This document shows positions 10,789 to 27,700 of a DNA stretch of 64,000 nucleotides, in pieces. The notes beneath the pieces are model-generated. The model did no database searches. It was not told the origin of the DNA and worked only from the letters and a program-made list of their open reading frames with translations. The position numbers and the translations under genes were made by a program. The stretch's first letter is position 1. Every line of letters begins with the position of its first letter. Source of the DNA: Micractinium sp. NFX-FRZ (lineage: Eukaryota; Chlorophyta; Trebouxiophyceae; Chlorellales; Chlorellaceae); NCBI GenBank assembly GCA_029339195.1, contig JAPTJF010000272.1:20740-84739 (forward strand), given 5' to 3'.

Positions 10789-12095
10789 CACTGGCGCTTG
10801 AACTGAGGGTCTTAAAGTTAGGCAGTTCATCGCCACTCTGCCTTCTCTGGCTGTAGCATGCAATTGCGGTACTTGGTCCGTGAGGTAGCCAGCGCAGGGG
10901 GCCCGCCATGGGGGTCCACACCTCTGTTGGCTATTGTTAACCCACGCCCAAGGGCGTATGCTTTTGCTTCAAGTGTTTCCTCTCATCCCACGCACCATGC
11001 ACCATCCCTGTTCAAATCAAAATAACATCCCTGACATTCGCATGCTCGTCTGCTGTTTCTAACAACTTTGACAGACCGAAGGAGCTGGGATATCTGCCCT
11101 TCCCTTCCGCCAAGGTGCACGTGCCAGCCAGCTGGAGAGCTACAGGCTGTGCCACTGTTCTCTGTGGGCATGGAGATTTCGTGACTTGGCTGCTGCCGCA
11201 TCCGCTGATCAGTCAAGCTCACAGGTGGCGGCGCAGGGGTGCAGCCTGTATGGATGGTCTGTGCATGCTGCGGGAGAGTGTGCATGCTGCGGGAGAGTGT
11301 GTACCGGGATCTCTGGATGTTGGCCACGCCGCTGCGGTGCTTGCGACGGCGACATACCTACTTTTGTGTGCCTGAGGATGCACTGACACGGGTTCATTTC
11401 AGCAGCAACAAGGAGGTACTGTTGTTGCTGCCATTCATGCTTGGGTCTTACAGTGGTCAAAGGCCAACCGGCACAAGCAGAGGGGCGGGTGACGCCATTT
11501 TCATCGCATACGGGCGGAAAGAGGCTAGCGCTGGTGGCTCGCTAGAGACAGGAGCAGAGATGCACCAGGAGAGGGGCAGTGTGTGCTGGTGAAGCACACG
11601 GTGCTGATTTAGAGCACGAGGGACAGGGGTGGAAGAAGACACACAACCAAGAAAACAAAGAAAGTGAAGTGCACGCACTCCCAGTGTGTCCAGCCACACA
11701 GGTGAAAATGGCGGCTGGAGCAGGCAGCGGGAAGTGGCAAGCGTGCCCGTCGAAGGGGACCATGGTTAAAGGGGACCATGGACATCTGGCCTGTGTGGCT
11801 TCAAAGGGTTCAGGGGTGCAGGGAAGCGCTGCTAAAATACGCGCATCTGTGGTGCACTCGTACTGCGGATGTGTGAGGGTTTATGGGGTGGGGACCAGTG
11901 CCGGCTGGCTTCCGGCTCGGCTGAGGCGCACAGCACGGGCAGGCAGCCCACGCTGTCTGCTCGATGTGATGTGAACAGCGACTGTGATGTGAACAGCGAG
12001 CTGGCTGGTGAGCACGTGCGTGACTACCGCCTCGGCTGTGCTGTGGCTGAGATGTTGGGGGGTTGACACACTTGGGAGTGCAGGCGGGACGCCGC
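10789..12095. other. Convergent 3' region between gene A and the GIP1-like gene
   Basis: No coding exon is supported in these 1.3 kb; the open frames are short and lack family resemblance. The region should hold the two facing 3' untranslated regions. A TGTAA on the minus strand (plus-strand TTACA at 11448-11452) is a candidate polyadenylation signal for the GIP1-like gene, about 640 nt past its stop. A 19-bp direct repeat lies at 11261-11298. Confidence 0.5.
11261..11298. repeat. 19-bp tandem duplication
   Basis: The unit gtgcatgctgcgggagagt occurs twice head to tail without mismatch in the non-coding gap between convergent genes. Confidence 0.8.
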
Positions 12096-15000
12096 TCACT
12101 GCTTGCCAAAGTTCAGGCCCTGGCTGCCGCCCTGCTGGCCGTAGTACTGGCCGTAGCCGCCGTACCCAGTCTGGCCGTAGGCCTGCAGCAGGGGGTGGGG
12201 CGAGGTGGGGTGGAGAGTTGGTGAACAGAAGCATGAAGCCGGTGAGGTCAGGGGCAGAGATGCAGGACAAGAGCACGCGGGGCAGCACAAGAGGCAGGGT
12301 GGTAGCGCAGGGAGTCGAGAGTGCATTCACAGCCTGCGGAACGGATGGCAGAGATGCTCTACAACAGGCCCAGCCCAGCCCTCACGCTGCCCGCCCCACC
12401 TGCTGGCCGTAGCCCTGCTGGCCGTACGCCTGCTGACCATACGCCTGCTGAGCGCCCGCCTGCGCGCCGTACAGGCCCTCGCCCTTGTCGCCCTTGCTGC
12501 CGGCGCCGTAACCAGCGCCCGCGGCCGCGCTGGCGCCCGCATCCTCATACAGGCCGTAGCCAGCCTGGCCGTAGCCGGCCTGCTGGGGGTACTTGGGGGC
12601 GCCGTAGGACTGGCCGCCCTGTGGGTCATACATCGGAGGGCAGCAGAGGGACAGAGGCAGTGAGAAGAGAGATGAGAGAAGAGCAGCAACGGGCCGATAC
12701 GACATAAGCGAGCCAGGCACGCAGAATGCCATGCTCTTCTGCAGCAACACACACTGTGCCACCTGCCTGCATGCCTACCCCGTTTCGACTTCCCTCTCCC
12801 CACAACACCTCCCCGTCCCCTGCCCAGTCCCAGAAGGCTTCGCACCTGGGGCGGGTAGGCGCCCGCAGGCTGGCCGTAGCCGGGGTACGAGTAGCCGGGG
12901 TAGCCGTAAGGGTTGGGCATGTAGGGGTACTGCAGGGGGCAAGCAGAGGCAGGGGCAGGGGACAAGGAGAGGATGTCAGCAGCTTGCGGGATCAAGGCAC
13001 GGCATGCGGGGTGCGCCTGCCAGTGACTTTGAGCTGCCTTTGCTCATAGCATCTGCAGGCTCCAGTCCCCGCACTCCTGCTCCTCACACACAGCAGACAG
13101 CAAACACACCGGTCGAACACATCCACCCACGTGCTTGAATGAGGGACCGCCTGGCGAAGCCCCCACGCACACGCCTGCCCGCCCACTATGCACTGGCCTG
13201 CTGCAAACCACAGCGCAAAGCACTCACCCCGCCGGGCATGCCGTAGCCCATGCCGTAGCCGCCATAGGGCATCTGGGGGATCTGAGGGGCACCCGCGCCC
13301 TGCACAGCCGCAGCAGCGGCGCCCTGGTCCTGCGCCTTGCCGGCGCCGGCACCGGCGCCGCCGTAGCCGCCCTGCTTGCGGTCCTGACGGCCGCCCTGCT
13401 GGCCGTACCCCTGCTGCTGCTGCTGCTGCCCCTGCTGCTGAGCCTGCTGCTGAGCAGCGGCAGCGGCAGCGGCGGCCTGCTGGGCCTGCTGCTGGGCCTG
13501 CTGCTGGGCCTGCTGCTGGGCATAGTAGCCAGCGGCGTCGTAGGCCTGCTGAGCCTGCTGCGCCGCCTGCTGTGCCTGCTGCTGCGCGGGCTGCTGAGCC
13601 TGCTGGGGCTTGGCGGCCGCAGCGGCGGCAGCGGGCTGAGCATAGGGGTTGTAAGCGCCGTAGGCAGCTGCCTGCTGCTGGGCGGCAGCATAGCCGGCAT
13701 ACTGCTGCGCGGCCGCCTGGGCAGCAGCGTCCGGCTGCGGCTTGGCGGCACCAGCCTGCGCGGCGGCACCGGCAGCGGCCTGAGCCTGGTAGCCCTGGAA
13801 TGCGGCCTCGGCGGCCTTCTGCTGGGCAGAGGCAGGTGCGGCAGCCTGCTCGGCGGGCTTTGCAGCTGCAGGAGGGAGCGCAGGGGGGGTGAGGGCATTG
13901 GAGTGAGAGAGGGTTCCGTTTCGCTGAACAGGGCCCTTGGTGCTTACCTGCACACCAACATTGTGATGTACGAGCACGCGCAGCTGGGCCAGGGTTAAGC
14001 TGTGCAGGCTTGGCTGCAAAGCAGCTTTGACACGCCGTGCCTCAACACTCGTGCTCGCAGCTGCCCCCTCTTGCACCCTCAGACCCACCGCTTCTAGTTC
14101 CTTCCCCACCCCAGGACTGCAGGCCACGCTCACCGGCGGCGGCGTCAAAACCAAAGCCGGTGCTGTAGTCGCCGCCGGCAGCGGCGCCAAAGTTGAGCTG
14201 GCCAAACTGCAGAACAGCAGAGTCCACAGGGCTGGGGGCGGCGCCAGCGGCAGCAGCGGCGGGCTGCGGGGCCGCGGCAGCGGGGGGCATCAGCACGCTG
14301 GCAGCTGAGGCGGCGGGGGCCTCCTCGGGGGCGGGGGACGGCGCAGCGGCGGGGGCCTGCAGCAGGCAGCATGGGGGGCAGGCACCGGTGACCAGGCATT
14401 CGAGGCGGTGCAGCAGAGGGCAGGTGACTGCTTGCTGAGCCGTTCCTTCAGCTGCGCGACAGCAGATGCATGCCGTCCTCTGGCTGTGCAGCCCAGTGCT
14501 GTCTCTGTACCCTGCTGCTGCCAGAGGCACGTGCTGCCAGCGCTGTGCTGCGCACCTGGGGAGCGGCCGCGGGGTTGAGAGCAGACATGAGGTTCAGTCC
14601 GGCGGAGGCAGCAGCCGGTGCGGGGGCGGCGGCGGCAGCGGCGGGCTTGCCCCACGCAGAGGGAGCGGCCACGGGGGCAGGTGCCTCGGCGGCGGCGGCA
14701 GCTGCGGGCTGGTAGGGCTGTCCCACTGCGCCCAGGCCCAGGCCGCTGCTGATCTGGCCGGCGGTGTCTTGGGCGGGTGCGGGGGCTGCACCGGCCGCGG
14801 CCGCCAGCGTGCTGGCAGGCTGCTGCTGCTGCTGCTGCTGCTGCTCCGCGGGCGCCGGCGTGGGGCTGGGGGCTGCGGGCGCAGGCGCCACGGGCGCTGC
14901 TGCTGCGGGGCCCGGTGCGGCGGGCGCGGGGGCGGCTGCTGCGGGGGCCGGGGCCGGCGCAGGAGGAGGCGCCGCCTTGGCCCGAAGCACGTCCGCCATG

Positions 15001-16402
15001 GTGCGGCCAGCAGGGGCAGCGGGAGATGCTGCGGGGGCGGGGGCCACGTCGCCCGGTGCCTTGGAGTAGGTGGGTGCTGGGGCCGCCGCTGCCGCGGCAG
15101 GAGCCGGCGCCGGCTCTGCTGCTGCGGGCGCGGAGCTGAACGGCACCTCCTCCTCGCCAGCCGCAGGCGCTGGCTCTGCGTATTCTGCTGCTGCCGGGCG
15201 CGGCGCGCCGTAGGCGCCGCGGCCTGCAGAGGCAGGCAGGGGTGGCAGGGCAGGTGGGTGGGTGGAGGGGCACAACAGGGGCGGGCAGGCGAGCGGGCAA
15301 ACAGGGCCACTGTGCTTGCCCCAGCACGCATTCAGCTTTGGGTTGCAGTTCGCCAACATGCATACCGTCCCTCAACTTTCAACACTTAACCCCAGCCCTG
15401 CTCTGTTCCCATGCATGACTTTGACCCAAACCGTGAGGGTTCCCGGCTCACCACGGCCGCCGGCAAAGCCCCGCCCGCCTGCGCCCCGCCCGCCACGGCC
15501 GCTGTAGCCGCTCGACTGCGCACGCTGCCGCGAGTCCGACACACGGTCCCGCTGCTCCTTCACCTCACGCTGTGGGGGCAGGAGCAGGGCATGGGGCGGC
15601 TGGTTGAGGCAACATCGGGTGGCGGCTGTTGCGTTTGCGGCTGCCAGTGGGGGTTATGGCTGGAACGCTATGCACGGCACACAGGCTCACAGGCGCAGGG
15701 AGAGTGTCCTCCCTTTGGGCACATATCGTTTGCCAGCGGGGTTGCAGCAGCATGCGAGGCGCACGCGCGCTGCAAGGCTCTCCCGCTGCTGCCGAGCGCA
15801 GCACGCTCCTGCTCCCTGCCCTCACCTCCTTCCGCTTCTGCTCCCTGGTCTTCACTTGCTGGAAGGGGTCTGCGGAGGGTCGGGGACGCACATGATGTGT
15901 TTAGTGTGCAGTTGAGACGAGTGTGCTGCGGCAAGAGCAGCAAAGCAAAGTGCGGCACAAGCAGGGTCCCGCCAGCTGCCGCCCGCCGCCCTCCCAGCCC
16001 CACGCACTGTCAATCAGTCTGCTGGTGGCCTCGTTCACGTCGTAGTTGCACTCGGCCAGCCTGCATGCGTCGGGGCAGCACAGGTTGTCAGGGGGGTGCT
16101 GACCAGAGGAGGAGGAGAAACGCTGATCAGCCGGGCCGGTTTTGCATAAGCCACTGCTCCCGCACCCCCGCCCGCCTCACATCGCGGAAATGTCATCCTC
16201 GCTGGCGCCGGTGGCCTCCTTTATGCTGTCGATGATCTGCAGGGGGCGCAGGGCAGAGGGACATGGAAGCGTCTGGCATGTGCGCTGCAGGGCACTGATG
16301 GCCGGGCACCGACGCCCAGGCGAGCGGCCCCACCTTCTTGGGCGCCACCGGTGGCTTCTTTGCTGCCGAGGCCAGCGGGATGGCCTTCACTGTGGGAGCC
16401 AT
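12096..16402 (-). CDS. DUF1296 / GBF-interacting-protein-1-like protein
   Basis: Eleven exons give 752 residues in frame: 16402-16334, 16236-16181, 16060-16008, 15869-15826, 15569-15452, 15223-14556, 14356-14134, 13865-13228, 12929-12846, 12618-12400, 12182-12096. The start ATG sits in gccATGG. Residues 24-74 read IIDSIKEATG, DISAMLAECNYDVNEATSRL and PFQQVKTREQKRKE. This is the UBA-like DUF1296 domain of plant GIP1 proteins, cytoplasmic/nuclear factors reported to act with bZIP factors. An RGG-type stretch, a TMADVLRAK linear motif, an LQFGQLNFG motif and a very Gln/Ala/Tyr-Gly-rich low-complexity C-terminus follow. The tail (AYGQQ, GYGQ repeats) looks prion-like and may drive condensates or RNA association. 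The family call rests on the N-terminal domain. Confidence 0.8.
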
Positions 16403-16994
16403 GGCTGCTGGCGTGTGTGCAGGCGGCTTGGGAGTGTTGGGGAGCGAGTGCAGCAAGCTGTAGACAACACCAGGGCCGGCGGGGCGGCGGCGACAGAGCT
16501 GCCTGTCCCGGTGACCTGGCGGCCATGCAAGTGAGGTGGTTCGGCCCGATTCGGTCGATCAGCATGCATGGATCACAGACACCAACGTATGATGCGTTTG
16601 CGACCGCGGCAGACCTGTCGGGGGGCGCCGCCTTGCAATCGCCGCGCCTCCAGGACTTTGCAAACCCCAGCCTCTCCTGTTGCTACTCACACTTCAAAGC
16701 ACGCACCGGCAATTGAGTTACAATGGCATGGCCGACGGTGCAGAACCCCAGGGCAGCCTGAGGCACATGGCTTGAGTTGAGCGGCGGGCCAGCCGGCAGC
16801 CGGGCGCCCTTGTGCCGGCGGGAAGGCGGCGGCAACAGGAAGGTGGGAGAGTGGGCAGGCAACGCTGTCAGCAGGGTGAGCAGAACAAAAAGATAACTGT
16901 AGAGCAAGACGAGGGGTTACCCAAGCGAGATGGACACAGTGCTAGCGCCATGGAGGGGTTCACCACGAGACCAGGGCGCCCGGTGATGGCGGGC
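16403..16994. other. Gap between the CDC5 stop and the GIP1-like start
   Basis: Both flanking genes are on the minus strand, so these 590 bases hold the CDC5 3' untranslated region and the GIP1-like promoter and 5' leader. I see no coding exon. There is a minus-strand TGTAA at 16722-16718. Confidence 0.5.
16718..16722 (-). terminator. Candidate polyadenylation signal TGTAA of CDC5
   Basis: The green-algal polyadenylation motif TGTAA lies about 275 nt after the CDC5 stop codon and upstream of the next gene on the same strand. Assignment is by motif and position only. Confidence 0.45.
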
Positions 16995-23769
<6,775 letters not shown>

Positions 23770-24767
23770 GACTGCCAGGGCGCGGAGGCAGGGCATTGCC
23801 GATTGCAGCAGAGGGAGCACAAGCAGTTAGGAACGAGGAAGAACAGACTGCAGGAAACGAGAGCAAACCGGTAACAGCGAGGCCAGGCGCCGCCGCCACC
23901 GCCGCCATCACCCAAGCAGTGAGCGCGCGTCCCGCGGCGCAACCCCTCCTTTCACACGCCAGCACAGAGCCTCCTGGCAGCATCCGCAGGACGCGCGGCC
24001 TAGCACTGCCCCGCGCCGCGCCACCGCTCTCGCATGCTCGCTCCCCAGCCCAACAGCACTCGCCAGAGCCCCTGAGTCACTCACTCCGCATGACTCCCGG
24101 CCTTCGCGAGCCCAAGGCTCGCCCCCCGCCTTCCGGCTAGCACCACCCGCGATCGACCGCTCCCGCTAGCACACCGGGATGTTGGAGTGGTAAGTGTGAT
24201 GGTGTGGGACAAGCGCCGGGAAAGAGCGAGCGGACGCCGCTTGGGGAGGCTTTCTTTTGCGGCCGTGGCGGCGGTGGCCCGCTTTATTCGTGGGCAGAGC
24301 ACCACGCCTGGGGATCAAGAAAACTTGTGTTTTGTGTGATTAACTCAAACTGACCTTGCAGCCGATCCTAGAGTGGGTGTTCTCTTGACGCTCAGGGCGC
24401 ACTGAGGACGTCGCCGTGAGGCCTTCGCTCTTAAGGCGGGCGGCCGGTGACCTGCACTGCCGCCACAGGTGACGTGCTGGCACCAGCACAACTCGTCCTG
24501 GCTGCCGGGCTGGCATGAGTTCTAAGCAGATTATTACACAAAGGCAAGCCCGTCCTGCACAGCATACAGGGTGGTGCCAGCACATGCCCTTTGGTACTGC
24601 TGCAGCTGCTCGCCGCTCTGCTGGCGCGGGAGGGTAAGGGTGACATACTGACTGTTGCCCTGCACCGTGTCGGCTGTTAGCCGACTTTTCGAGGAATGCA
24701 CTGGGCCTCCTGAGCCTGTGCTCTTAGCTGCTGGGCGTCCGGACGGGAACCTCACCATTCCCGCACC
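23770..24767. promoter_or_regulatory. Divergent promoter region of CDC5 and the FHA-RING gene
   Basis: The two start codons face away from each other across 998 bases, so both promoters and 5' leaders should lie here. No classical TATA element is obvious. A pyrimidine-rich acceptor-like ccttgcag at 24354-24361 could end an intron in the FHA-RING 5' leader. No coding exon is supported. Confidence 0.5.
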
Positions 24768-27700
24768 ATGTCCGACACTGTCAAGTCAGCGAGAGAGGAG
24801 GCGCCGGGCGTTGCCGATGACCCTGAAACGCGATCGCCCGCTGCTGGCAGAGCGCAGGCAGCAGCGGCACCAGGGTTCCAAGGCGACAGCGCACGCCTGG
24901 AGGCCCACAAACCGGTCAGCGATGGCCCAGCATCAGCAGGGGCATCATCCAGGGCGGTGCCAGCAGGTCCCTTTGCCGCAGCAGCAGACAGCCTGGAGGC
25001 CGGCCTGGCCTCCGCCGCCACTTGGGGTCCCGCATATGGCGCAGCTGCGGCAGCAGCCACAGAAGCAGCCTCCAGCCTCAACGGCGTGGGCAGTGAGCAA
25101 CCGGCAGCAGCAGCTGATGCAGCAGGCATGCAGGGCGGCGGGACCCTGCCGGCACTGCAGCCGCGGCACCTGCAGCAGCACCCGTCGTCGGCGCCACCAC
25201 CCACACCCGAGCACCTCACCCTCCCGCGCATCTCCCTCTCCCTACGCTCCCTCTCTTCGGGCCGCCGCCGCGCAGAGGTGTGGGGCTGGCTGCGGCCGGC
25301 AGCGGGCACCAAGCTGCCCTTTGTGCTGCTGCAGGGCAGGGGGGTGGCCATCGGGCGGGGGCGAGACACGTACTTTGAGCGCCTGCCCCAGCTGGTGCTC
25401 TCTCGTGCCTCCTCCTCCCCTCGGTCCACCGGGGCGGCCGCTGGCAGCGGCAATGTCGCTAGCAGCGGCCAGGCCGACAGTAGCACACTGGGGTCTGCAG
25501 CTGGCAGCGGCGCCGGCACTGGCAGCCCAGCTGCTGCCGCCGGCACCCACCCTGGCAGCAGCAGCGGCAGCCCGAACGGCGCCAGCACGGGCAGTGCAGA
25601 CAGCGCGTTTGTGGAGATTGCAGACGGGCGCGTCAGCCGGCTGCACGCCTGGGTGAAGTGGGACAGCAGCCGGCAGCAGGCGGTGCTCGAGGTGCGGGGT
25701 GCGGCGGTGGGCACAGCCTGTGTGTTTTGTTGACAAGCAACCTCGTCACTTGAATAACTGTGCTGATCACTTTCCCTGCCCCCACATGTGCCCACCCACT
25801 CATTCATGCCTTGTCCAATATGCCATCAATCACATGGACTCCTCCTTGCAACCCACCCCAACTCTTGCATATGCCGTGCCTCCCGCTGCCTATCCTTCTC
25901 CCACCAGGACCTGAGCTCCAACGGCAGCTTCCTCAACGGAGAGCGCCTGGGGCGGGGGCGCTGTGCGCCGCTGGCAGACGGGGACCGCATCAGCCTGGTG
26001 CTCTCTGTGGCGCCGCTGGCAGAGCAGGCGTTCATCTACCGGAGAGGTGGGCAACGCGTGCGGCTGGGGCAGGGTGAATGGACAGACGCAAAGCAGGCGT
26101 ACGCGGATGCTGCACGAGGCAGGGGCGCAAGGGCGGGCTTGGCCCGACTGCGGCAGCAGAGTCTGCCTGCCTGCATGTCTGTCTTGGCACCCACCTATCT
26201 GTGTGTGCCTGCCTGCATGCCTGCCACCACGCCCAGCCATGTGCCTGCTTGACCGCCTGCCTACCTCACAGGTGACCCCCGGGGCCAGGATGGCGAGGCG
26301 GCGGCTGAGTGGCTCAAGGAGGCGGGCCACGCGTTGCAGCACAACACCCCCATGGGGTCGCCCACAGCCACTGGAAGCAGCTCTGGCGGCTTTGCTGAGC
26401 GCGTGGGCTCTAGCCTAAGGTGTGTGTGCGCTGCTGAGCTGGCATGCAAGCAGGGCCTCGCTTGCATGGTTCTTGGCAGCTTGTGATGGGACAACACACA
26501 TCAATGCTGCGTCCTCACATGTGTCGAACCACCCTCCTGGATTGTGTTTGCAGGCAACTCAGCGGCAGTTTCGGGCGCAGCGGCAGTGGTGGCAGCGCCC
26601 AGTCGGCAGGCATGGCAGCTGCGGCCGCGGCGGCGGCTGCCTCGCGCCGCCTGGCACGCTGCCAGACCAGCCAGTACTCGACCCTGCATGCCACCACACT
26701 GGAGGACCTTCAGTGCCAGATCTGCCTGTCCGTGCTGAGGGACTGCGTGGCGCTCGACCCCTGTGGGCACAACTACTGCGCAGCTTGCCTCAGCCACCAC
26801 CTAGCGGCGCTGCTGACCAGCGGGCAACCCCTAGCCTGCCCACTCCGGTGCGCACGCTGGGTGTGGCAGGAGCCTGCTAGCCAGATCTTCACTCCCTGTT
26901 GCTATGCCTGCTGCTGCTACTGCTGCTGCGCTGCTGCTGCTGCGCTGCTGCTGCTGTGTTGCTGCAGCTCCTGCTGCTGCTGCTGCAGCTGCTGCTGCTG
27001 CTGCTGCTAATCTGCTGCTGCTGCTGCTGCGGCGGCGGCTGCTGGACTTATGCGCCTGCTAGCTGCACCCCGTATGCCCTGATTTGCCGTGAACCCTCTG
27101 ATCGCCCGACTGTGCACCCTGCTGCAGCTGCGCCCCGCCCGAGCGCGTTGTGATCAACACCGCTGTGCGCCAGCTGTTGTCAGATGGCGGCCTCCCGCTG
27201 CGGCAGCAGCTGCGGCAACAGCACTCGCAGCAGCAGCCATCTGCGCTGCCCAGCGGTCTTGAACCGCTGCCGGAAGGGCTGCCCAGTGGCAGCAGCGGCG
27301 CGCATTCCGGATCGCGCCTGCCAAGCCGGCCATCAACAGAGGTGTCTAGCCAGGGACCTCTGCGGCCGCCTGGGCAGCTGAGCGGCAGCGATGCAGCGCC
27401 CTCCAGTCCCGCAGCAGCAGGAGCGGCACAGCCCAGCGCCGGTAGCCATTGGCAGAGTGAGGCCAGCTTGGAGGCAGCATCCCCGCGGTACCGCCATGTC
27501 ACGCTGAGTGCGCGCACCCCCAGCGGCAGCAGCCGCTCCTCCCCGCCGGTCTCACCTTTTGAAAGCATGTCCATCCGCAGCCGGTTCAGCAGCTTTAGGA
27601 GCGGGGAGCTGGCAGCTGCCGCAGCAGAAGGCGCGGTGACCCTGGCAGGTGCTCCCACAATGCCCGCCTCCTCCCAATCGCCTTCTGATGGCAGCTCGGT

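Noticed and set aside
13188..15389. Long Gly/Ala/Arg-rich plus-strand frames opposite the GIP1-like gene
   Set aside because: They mirror GC-rich low-complexity Ala/Gln/Pro codons. The minus-strand exons have consistent splice sites and a recognisable DUF1296 domain.
26899..27153. Cys/Leu-rich frame from the CTG repeat as a possible extra exon or peptide
   Set aside because: It interrupts the RING finger; splicing 26847 to 27128 restores the final CPLRC motif and the frame.
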